DNA of 64,000 nucleotides from Nitrospinaceae bacterium (lineage in GTDB: Bacteria; Nitrospinota; Nitrospinia; Nitrospinales; VA-1). The position numbers were made by a program, and so were the translations under genes. The DNA lies in NCBI GenBank assembly GCA_029261595.1, contig JAJDAZ010000068.1, forward strand, positions 1 through 64,000. Direction: 5' to 3'. Shown here in pieces: positions 57,773-64,000 of this stretch (its first letter is position 1; each line of letters begins with the position of its first letter). The notes beneath the pieces are model-generated. The model was not told the DNA's origin. It worked only from the letters and a program-made list of their open reading frames with translations, and searched no databases.

Positions 57773-59719
57773 TCATGATTTATTGGCCTCCAACCAGGCC
57801 TGAAACATCAGGGCATTCCATAGAAACAATTGCCAGTCTCTTCTCCCTGACAGATGTTCGGACCACTTTTCACGAATCAACCGGGCGTCTAAAAATCCTT
57901 CCTGCTGCAGTCTTTTTTCATCCAACAGGTTTTCTGCCCAATCCCGCAAGGGTCCGCTCAGCCAGGAGCCCAGGGGAATGGCGAACCCCATCTTGGGTCT
58001 TTCGATCATTTGTCCGGGAACATACTTATACAGGATTTGTTTTAACAACCATTTGCCTTCGCCATTTTTGATTTTCATTTTTAATGGGAGCCTCAAGGCG
58101 AACTCCACCACCCGGTGATCCAGAAAAGGGACTCTGGCCTCCAGGCTGACGCCCATGCTGGCGCGATCCACTTTGGCCAGATTATCATCCGGCAGATAGG
58201 TGATTAAATCCAGAAACATCATCCGTTCGATGAATGTTGGGGTGGTTGCCCAATGATGCCCGCTTGAAAACGGGGTGACGGGTTCCCTCGACCCTAAAAC
58301 CGCGCCCGTGGGATCATTCCAGCAGGAAACCAGCTCTCTATAAAGATCCTCATCGTTTTTCGGATTCAATAAACTGGCAAAGATATGAAGTTTATGCCCT
58401 TTATTGGAAACCTTAAGGTTGGGAGGCAGTAAGAACCCGATACGATGAAACAAAGCATCCCAGGAGGACGGAGGCACCGAAACCATCCCCCGGGAAAGTA
58501 TTTTTCTGAGCATGGAAGGACATTTTCTTAGGCTATTCCAGATAGTGTTTGTCCTGCCATAGCGAATGTATCCGCCCAACAGCTCATCCCCGCCATCTCC
58601 CGACAAACTGACCGTGACTTTTTGCCGGGCCAACTGGGAAACGAGGAAGGTGGGAATCTGTGAGGCGTCGGCAAAAGGTTCGTCATATAGAGCCGGCAGG
58701 CGGGGAATCACATCCCTTGCTTGGCTGGCGGACACATAGAGTTCTGTGTGATCGGTTCCCAGGTGGTTTGCGACTCTTTTTGCATGCTCGGCTTCATTGA
58801 ATCCATCTTCCAAAAACCCTATGGTGAAGGTTTTCGTCGGTTGACTGCTGTTAGCCTGCATCAAAGCAACCACCGTGGATGAATCGACGCCTCCGGATAA
58901 AAAAGCCCCCAGCGGCACATCGGACACCATTCTAAGTTTGATGGCGTCTTCAAGGAGTGTCTCAAATTGTTTGACCGCCTCATTCTCCGAACCTGTAAAC
59001 GGTTCCCTCATTCCCTGCTCCACGTTGTCCTTTACGGACCAGTAAGAAACGGGAGTCGAAGTCTGTTTTGGGTTCTCAAGGGAAAGGCTGAGAATGTGTC
59101 CCGGAAGCAGCTTATTGATCCCTTCATAGATGGAGTAGGGGGCGGGAATATAATTGTGGCGCATGAATAAGGCCAGGGAATTTCGGTCGATCCTCCCTTT
59201 AAACTCAGGATGCGCTTTCAACGCTTTCAATTCCGATCCGAATAAAAAGGAATCGCCCTGCCAGCCGCAGTAAAGAGGCTTGATACCCAGTCGGTCACGC
59301 ACTAGATGAAGCAGACGCTTTTTTTTATCCCATAAGGCAAAAGCGAACATGCCCACAAATTTTTTAACCGCCGCCTCGATTCCCCATTCCTCAATAGCGG
59401 CCAGCATGACCTCGGTGTCTGAATGACCACGCCATTGGGTAGAGTTCAATTGCCTGCGAAGTTCCAGAAAATTGTAAACCTCTCCGTTGAATGCCATGAC
59501 GTAACGCTCGCTGGCAGATGACATGGGTTGATGCCCCTGCCGGGAGAGGTCCAGAATCGACAGTCTCCGATGCGCCAGCCCCAATGCCCCCTGGGGGTGG
59601 ACCCAATAGCCTTCATCATCAGGGCCTCGGTGGGTCAAGGCCAAGTTCATCGCTCTTAGATAATCCTCGCAGTTCGCGCCGTCGTTTTTTAAGTTAATGA
59701 AACCGGTGAGGCCGCACAT
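57773..59719 (-). CDS. asnB: Asparagine synthase (glutamine-hydrolysing)
   Basis: The 648-residue enzyme begins MCGLTGFINL, so Cys2 is the N-terminal nucleophile of the glutaminase domain. HRRLSILDLSRQGHQPM and FNGEVYNFLELR are also family motifs. The synthase domain has the ATP loop LSGGVDSSTVVALM and SLSGDGGDELLGGY. Members of this length also act in surface-polysaccharide clusters, amidating sugars or peptides rather than free Asp. It stands alone here. Confidence 0.93.
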   Translation of the reverse strand: MCGLTGFINLKNDGANCEDYLRAMNLALTHRGPDDEGYWVHPQGALGLAHRRLSILDLSRQGHQPMSSASERYVMAFNGEVYNFLELRRQLNSTQWRGHSDTEVMLAAIEEWGIEAAVKKFVGMFAFALWDKKKRLLHLVRDRLGIKPLYCGWQGDSFLFGSELKALKAHPEFKGRIDRNSLALFMRHNYIPAPYSIYEGINKLLPGHILSLSLENPKQTSTPVSYWSVKDNVEQGMREPFTGSENEAVKQFETLLEDAIKLRMVSDVPLGAFLSGGVDSSTVVALMQANSSQPTKTFTIGFLEDGFNEAEHAKRVANHLGTDHTELYVSASQARDVIPRLPALYDEPFADASQIPTFLVSQLARQKVTVSLSGDGGDELLGGYIRYGRTNTIWNSLRKCPSMLRKILSRGMVSVPPSSWDALFHRIGFLLPPNLKVSNKGHKLHIFASLLNPKNDEDLYRELVSCWNDPTGAVLGSREPVTPFSSGHHWATTPTFIERMMFLDLITYLPDDNLAKVDRASMGVSLEARVPFLDHRVVEFALRLPLKMKIKNGEGKWLLKQILYKYVPGQMIERPKMGFAIPLGSWLSGPLRDWAENLLDEKRLQQEGFLDARLIREKWSEHLSGRRDWQLFLWNALMFQAWLEANKS

Positions 59720-60261
59720 CTGGAGTTTTCCTTGTCATAAAAAATGTTGGGCAGAGTTTTGAACAGGTCATCAAAAAATAATGACCCATGGATGATAGCA
59801 GAATAAGTAGCGGTTTTATTTCCTTTAATAAACTCCAGAGTCGAACCTGTTTTAATTCCCGTCGCCATCGTGACATTTCCGTAACTCAATCCCCATCATC
59901 TCTTAACGCCTATCACTCATTCTCAATGAAGCAGCGAGGTCCATCCATCGACAGGATTTGATTTTGTCCATAACGTCCTGTCACTCATTTCTATTGTTAA
60001 TGGCAGTCTCAACCTCGCCCAATTTTATTCCTAAATGAAATACCTTCCTTTATTCCAATAAGCGGCCTGTTTCTCCACCCTCCCATCGGGGATCAGATTT
60101 TTTCAAACAGTAACATCCCCTTAACAAAATCTTAACACCCATCCTGCACCATGAACCTCTAGGCAATTTAGCTCGAGCCATTTAACGCAAGACCGGATTT
60201 AGAAGTGAACGAGTTTGTCAGGCGTAAGAAATAATTATCCATTTAAAAAGAGAGGTTCATT
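59720..60261. other. Gap upstream of the HfaABD-like set
   Basis: About 540 bases lie between divergent genes. A 60-codon frame on the - strand (59689-59889) overlaps the asnB start and has no family support. The right part must contain the promoter of the surface-protein operon; AGAGAGG at 60249-60255 is its ribosome binding site. I see no clear promoter hexamers. Confidence 0.4.
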
Positions 60262-60669
60262 ATGTGTAAATTCCCAGCAAAAATTTTAGCGCTAACTGTA
60301 TTGGCTTTACTCCTGAGCGCGAGTGTCGCTTTGGCCGATAGCCCCTCCTCGGATTGGAACAATAGTTGGGGGTTCCCTACTGTGGGGGAAAGAGCACACC
60401 TGCTGAATCAGGCGCTTGCAATCGAATTGATTAAAGATGGCGGATTCAACACCCATTACTACAATACACAAAATTGTAACGGGGATGATGCTTGTCTCTT
60501 AGGAGATACAATTGCCATCGGTAGCCAGGTGAATATCGATGTCAATGGCGATGACAATGACGTCAATGGCAATGCCACAACGGATGGAAACACTGCCGCG
60601 CAAACCAACAATGGTTCTGGCTCTATCGATCAAAATAACGGCGGCAATCCAATGCCCTATTTAAATTAA
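60262..60669 (+). CDS. Small exported Asn/Asp/Gly-rich protein, HfaA-position
   Basis: The 135-residue product has a signal peptide (residues 1-25, cleaved after VALA). The first part of the mature protein, WNNSWGFPTVGERAHLLNQA then LAIELIKDGGFNTHYYNTQN, is conserved-looking; two cysteines (QNCNGDDACL) could form a disulfide. The remaining 55 residues are mostly Asn, Asp, Gly, Thr and Ser. Composition and place before a CsgG-like gene suggest a secreted fibre or adhesin subunit like HfaA or a minor curlin. The homology is not proven. Confidence 0.6.
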   Translation: MCKFPAKILALTVLALLLSASVALADSPSSDWNNSWGFPTVGERAHLLNQALAIELIKDGGFNTHYYNTQNCNGDDACLLGDTIAIGSQVNIDVNGDDNDVNGNATTDGNTAAQTNNGSGSIDQNNGGNPMPYLN

Positions 60670-60709
60670 TAATCAATATTAACTTTTTGAATAAACGGAG
60701 ACTATTCAC

Positions 60710-61579
60710 ATGATTAACTTAAATTTTAAAAAGCTTGTTCTGGCTTTAAGCGTTTTGGTTTTGGGAAGTGGTTGTGCGGCAACCACGCCTTTAAAAGAGG
60801 ACATGAAATTGACGGAAGGGCCCATGCCCGTCTCTCAGATTCAAACTCCTTATGACTCTTTACTTTCCTGCCTGAGTTCCTCCTATCTGGGTAAAAAAGC
60901 CAGCATCGGTGTGGGTGCGGTCAGTGACGAAACCGGCAAATTTTCTATTTCCGATAATGGAAACGGAAAATATGTGACCCAGGCGGCAGGCGATATCGTT
61001 CAAAGCGCCTTATTGCAGTCAAATGTTGTCCGGGTGGTCAACCGTCGCGACCCCCGAGTTATGAAACTGGAAGCCGCGTTTGGCGGAAAAGTAAAATGGA
61101 TCAATTCCGACTACCACATCACAGGGTCTATCAACAGCCTGGATTTTCTTCCCGGCGGCGGTATTGACGCCTCTGTGTATGGGGTTGGAGCCAAATATCG
61201 TCAACATCGCATGTTGATCGGTATGGATCTGTTTTTAACCGATACCAGAACGTCTGAAGTGGTAGGACATTCTTCCATCTTCAAACAAGTGGTTGCAGAT
61301 GAAATTGGCGCTAACATCGGCCGGTTCTTCGGTAATGTTTTGGTGGCAGTCGATATGGGGGAACAACATCGGGAAGCAGTCCATTTCGCATTGCGCAATA
61401 TGCTGAAAATGGCTGTATTTGAAATGATGTCTGACCTTTATAACGTTGACAGCAAATCCTGTTCCTCAATCCTTAAAAACGTTGAAGGCGTGCAGGACAT
61501 TAACCCACAACCGATCGCCGCTTCTGCAAGCGTTGAACCGTTTGACGCCGAAGCAGACTGGCAAGAAGTATCGTTTTAA
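60710..61579 (+). CDS. CsgG/HfaB-like outer-membrane secretion lipoprotein
   Basis: The 289-residue product has a lipoprotein signal with GSGC (Cys 22). KASIGVGAVSDETGKFSISD, GKYVTQAAGDIVQSALLQSN, VVRVVNRRD and later YHITGSINSLDFLPGGGID with GMDLFLTDTRTSEVVGHSSI fit the CsgG/HfaB family. Its nonameric pores export curli and holdfast-anchor proteins across the outer membrane. It is 40 bases after the small Asn/Asp-rich protein and 87 before the repeat protein, whose products are its likely cargo. Confidence 0.82.
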   Translation: MINLNFKKLVLALSVLVLGSGCAATTPLKEDMKLTEGPMPVSQIQTPYDSLLSCLSSSYLGKKASIGVGAVSDETGKFSISDNGNGKYVTQAAGDIVQSALLQSNVVRVVNRRDPRVMKLEAAFGGKVKWINSDYHITGSINSLDFLPGGGIDASVYGVGAKYRQHRMLIGMDLFLTDTRTSEVVGHSSIFKQVVADEIGANIGRFFGNVLVAVDMGEQHREAVHFALRNMLKMAVFEMMSDLYNVDSKSCSSILKNVEGVQDINPQPIAASASVEPFDAEADWQEVSF

Positions 61580-61666
61580 TTGTTTCATGCAACATGGGAA
61601 TCAAACGTAGTGTGGGTTCCCAAAAATGGAATTTTCCAACTAACTCTAGAACTAGGAGAAAACATC

Positions 61667-63070
61667 ATGAACAGGAAAGTCTTTTCATCATTAGCAGTGC
61701 TCCTGCTGGGTTTAACGACCACTGCCTACGCAGGCGGCGGTTACTACCAGGGCAATATCAACCTCGGACCGGTTTACGACAGTTCCTACACTTCCGCCAT
61801 TAGCGATGTTGAGTTGAATAGCATCTCAACTGCGGCCGGGGGAGCTATTTTTAACATCAATAACAACGGAAATCACAACAAGTTTGGATCCTTTAATCTC
61901 AACAAAGGTTCTGTCAAAGCAAAGACCAAAACCGACGCGGGTAAAGATGTTGATGAAAATGTGATCGACACGCAAGCCATCGGCGCTCGAATGAATATTA
62001 AGAGCGTTGGCAGTCACAACAAATTCAAAACCTATAATATTAACAAAGGCCGCGTGAGTGCAAAAACTTATACCCACGCTGAACGCGATGTTGAGGACAA
62101 TACAATCTCAACCACGGCGATAGGCGCTCATGTCCAAATCCAGGATGATGAATCGCATCGCAACAAATTCAAAATCCATAATATTAACAAAGGCAGTGTA
62201 AAAGCAAAGACAAAGACTTTTGCCCATGACGATGTGGTCAATAATGAGATCACGACGGTTGGCATTGGAGCTAATCTTTATCTCGACTCCAGCGGAGATC
62301 GAAATAAGCATAAGTTTTTTAACTTGAATAAAGGTTCCGTCAGTGCGAAAACTTTTACAGGCGCCAAGGATAGCATTGAAGGAAATACTATCTCAACGAT
62401 CGCTATGGGAGCACAATCGGTTCTCGAGAGTGAAGGCTATCGGAACAGGTTTTTCTCCAAAAATATCAACATGGGTGATGTGAAAGCGAAAACCAAAACC
62501 TACGCCCGCGATGATATTGAATTCAACACAATCTCAACCACCGCAGTTGGCGCTTTTGATAGTATCGAGATTTGGAACGGTGGATCGCACAACAAATTCA
62601 CCGGAATCAATATCAACAAAGGGGATGTGAAAGCAAGAACATATACCCACGCCAAGGACAAGGTGGATAGAAATGACATCTCCACAGGCGCATTTGGCGC
62701 GGAACTGTCTATTGTCAGTGGAGGTCATGGTAATAAGTTTTTTGGCCTGAATATCAACAAAGGCGATATCAGTGCCCAAACCAACACCTCTGCTGATCAT
62801 CAGGTTTTGGGTAATACCATTACTACCAGAGCCGTTGGAGCCGCTGTAAATATAGACCACTCCTCCTTTGAGTATGCTGGACCACCCCAGTATCGAGGAG
62901 GCTACTACGGTCGTCATTCCATGCCAAACATGTCTTTCAATCTCAACCTTGGGAATGTTGCGGCTCAAACCAACACTACGGGGCACTCCGTGACTGGCAA
63001 CACGATCTCCACGATCGCGGTGGGAGCTTCAACCAGCATCACCACGCGCAACATAGCAAGTCCGGAATAA
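61667..63070 (+). CDS. Exported repeat protein, HfaD-like, about eight 47-residue repeats
   Basis: The start is ATG 61667, with AGGAGAA six bases upstream; the frame is open further left but without a start signal. The 467-residue product has a signal peptide (cleaved after residue 22, AYA). Residues 71-423 are seven repeats of about 47 residues, and a partial eighth ends the protein. The consensus is NKFxxxNINKGxVxAKTxTx then A-x2-DVx2-N-x-IST-x-A-x-GA. There is no cysteine. Polar and small residues alternate, as in a beta-solenoid or amyloid. It follows an HfaB-like pore gene, as hfaD does in stalked bacteria. Confidence 0.78.
   Translation: MNRKVFSSLAVLLLGLTTTAYAGGGYYQGNINLGPVYDSSYTSAISDVELNSISTAAGGAIFNINNNGNHNKFGSFNLNKGSVKAKTKTDAGKDVDENVIDTQAIGARMNIKSVGSHNKFKTYNINKGRVSAKTYTHAERDVEDNTISTTAIGAHVQIQDDESHRNKFKIHNINKGSVKAKTKTFAHDDVVNNEITTVGIGANLYLDSSGDRNKHKFFNLNKGSVSAKTFTGAKDSIEGNTISTIAMGAQSVLESEGYRNRFFSKNINMGDVKAKTKTYARDDIEFNTISTTAVGAFDSIEIWNGGSHNKFTGININKGDVKARTYTHAKDKVDRNDISTGAFGAELSIVSGGHGNKFFGLNINKGDISAQTNTSADHQVLGNTITTRAVGAAVNIDHSSFEYAGPPQYRGGYYGRHSMPNMSFNLNLGNVAAQTNTTGHSVTGNTISTIAVGASTSITTRNIASPE
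61877..62935 (+). repeat. Tandem protein repeats, about 141 bases each
   Basis: Seven in-frame units start at residues 71, 118, 166, 213, 260, 309 and 356 of the HfaD-like protein. Unit length is 47-49 residues except the last, which carries a Tyr/Gly/Pro-rich insert. Units have diverged in DNA, so the repeat is kept by selection on protein. Confidence 0.85.
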
Positions 63071-63102
63071 ACGGATTTGCTCTATCCTGAAGTTTGACCT
63101 GG

Positions 63103-63139
63103 CGGCAGGGAGGCTCAACGTCTCCCTGCCGTTTTTTTT
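63103..63139 (+). terminator. Strong Rho-independent terminator after the HfaABD-like set
   Basis: CGGCAGGGAG (63103-63112) pairs perfectly with CTCCCTGCCG (63122-63131) around a nine-base loop, followed by eight T residues. It lies 33 bases after the repeat-protein stop and ends the three-gene set. Confidence 0.92.
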
Positions 63140-63167
63140 GTTTCACAATGTCGGGTTTTCGTTCCAG

Positions 63168-63710
63168 CTATCTGTGCCGGAACCCGAAGCTTCCACCCCC
63201 GAACCCGCCGCCATGACCGAATCCGCCATGGCCAAAAGTTCCACGACCAAATCCTCCGCTCAAGAAACTGAAACTCCCGATATTAACGCTGACGTCACCG
63301 GGGAAAAATCCGAATCCAAACGGCGCCACAAAGGGAGACACAAAGTTGAGCGGCAGTATCTGACCCTCGGCCACTACAACACCCGATATAAAATTAGACT
63401 CTCCTCCACGGGAGGTGATGGTGTAGTAAGGAATTTGGGCCTGATTCCTCTCCTCTCCGTAAAAACCACCTCCGTAGTACCCGTTAGATCCCATACTTTC
63501 CAGGTACAGGGCCTCATTGATTTTAAACTCGGATTTCTTTTCGGTTACTGGGTTGTTGGAAACGGTTGCGGGAACCTTCTTTTCAACGACAGGATTGTCC
63601 TGAACTACAATGGGCGTTTCCTCCGATGAATTGGGTCCATCCAGATAGCTTCCTCCGGCAAAGGCGGGAGACGCAAATAGAAAGATCAGGACATAGGCTA
63701 GATTTTTCAT
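63168..63710 (-). CDS. Exported Gly-rich protein, convergent with the HfaABD-like set
   Basis: The 180-residue product starts MKNLAYVLIFLFASPAFAGG, a clear signal peptide, with AGAGGG upstream. The mature protein has a Pro/Val/Glu-rich part (EETPIVVQDNPVVEKKVP and VSNNPVTEKKSE), the Tyr/Gly segment SNGYYGGGFYGEE, and a Gly/Phe/His-rich tail (FGRGTFGHGGFGHGGGFGGG). I know no family. Its composition and its place tail-to-tail with the repeat-protein gene suggest a further surface or fibre component. Confidence 0.65.
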   Translation of the reverse strand: MKNLAYVLIFLFASPAFAGGSYLDGPNSSEETPIVVQDNPVVEKKVPATVSNNPVTEKKSEFKINEALYLESMGSNGYYGGGFYGEERNQAQIPYYTITSRGGESNFISGVVVAEGQILPLNFVSPFVAPFGFGFFPGDVSVNIGSFSFLSGGFGRGTFGHGGFGHGGGFGGGSFGFRHR

Positions 63711-64000
63711 AATACCCTCTTAATAATGGTTATCCTCCGTAAGCTTCCCCCGAAACTTTTTTCTTCATATGACAACCTGAGTTTCATCTGTTCCCTGGAT
63801 CACACAATCTGAACAGGGCCTTTACAAACTCACAACTAATTTAGAAACTTTTTATTGTTTATGCAAGATCAACTTCATAAAAATCAATTTATTTATGAAA
63901 TTGAGAGGCAGGGGCGTCGGTCGGTCGGGTATTTATCCGCATATCCCGTCACAATGAGACCCTTATTTCGGTTTGCCCATATTTTCATAAATTTGCAATC
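63711..64000. other. Gap at the window end
   Basis: About 290 AT-rich bases upstream of the Gly-rich protein gene. They must hold its promoter, but I see no convincing hexamers, gene, RNA or palindrome. Confidence 0.35.

Noticed and set aside
59689-59889. 66-codon - strand frame upstream of asnB
   Set aside because: It overlaps the certain start of asnB in another frame and has no recognised family; too little to call a gene.
61877-62935. Regularly spaced repeats that could suggest a CRISPR or non-coding array
   Set aside because: The repeats are in frame, diverged at DNA level and conserved at protein level, so they belong to the exported repeat protein.
63138-63629. 163-codon + strand frame at the end of the window
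   Set aside because: It lies antisense to the Gly-rich exported protein, which has a signal peptide and a ribosome binding site. The + frame begins at the T tract of the terminator and has no start signal.

Overview
The window looks like chromosomal DNA of a free-living Gram-negative bacterium. Evidence for an LPS-type outer membrane is a heptosyltransferase (waaF), an arabinose-5-phosphate isomerase (kdsD), lipoproteins with lipoboxes and a CsgG-type outer-membrane pore. The isolated housekeeping genes (rho-rpmE-prfA-prmC-murA in series), a fused NuoE/F-type flavoprotein, a carbamoyltransferase and a B12-binding radical SAM protein fit a Nitrospinota or deltaproteobacterial-type lineage. That placement is inference from gene content only; no marker was searched.

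Region 1 (1-12006) is a continuous ribosomal protein superoperon (S10-spc-alpha) on the + strand. It runs from the last codons of rplB through rpsS, rplV, rpsC, rplP, rpmC, rpsQ, rplN, rplX, rplE, rpsN, rpsH, rplF, rplR, rpsE, rplO, secY, adk, infA, rpmJ, rpsM, rpsK, rpsD and rpoA to rplQ. Two genes often found in this order are missing: rpmD (L30) between rpsE and rplO, and map between adk and infA. Several starts are GTG or TTG.

Region 2 (12-25.6 kb) holds a YkgJ-type cysteine-cluster protein, a DnaE-family polymerase whose PHP domain has an in-frame internal deletion, then rho, rpmE, prfA, prmC, murA and waaF. An AT-rich orphan gene, a lone hutI and two small proteins (rubrerythrin-like and zinc-ribbon) follow.

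Region 3 (25.6-47.5 kb) is more accessory. It has a DHH phosphoesterase, an oligopeptide-binding lipoprotein gene broken by one in-frame stop, an FkbM methyltransferase, two adjacent leucine-rich-repeat proteins, TPR proteins and cell-envelope sugar genes (GT-C glycosyltransferase, radical SAM, methyltransferase, polysaccharide deacetylase, carbamoyltransferase). It also has the NuoEF-like protein, pepA and a tRNA-Arg(CCG).

Region 4 (47.5-59.7 kb) contains an NHLP-type RiPP-leader-like protein, alaS, kdsD, polA, a secretin-N-like exported protein, a pentapeptide-repeat protein and asnB.

Region 5 (60.2-63.7 kb) is the most interesting part. A three-gene set encodes a small exported Asn/Asp/Gly-rich protein, a CsgG/HfaB-like lipoprotein and an exported protein built of about eight repeats of roughly 47 residues, and ends at a strong terminator. 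The order and types parallel the hfaA-hfaB-hfaD holdfast-anchor genes of stalked alphaproteobacteria. A convergent gene encodes a Gly-rich exported protein. Together they suggest a secreted, possibly amyloid-like surface adhesin system.

Scattered through the intergenic gaps is a family of short mosaic repeats built on small GC-rich palindromes.
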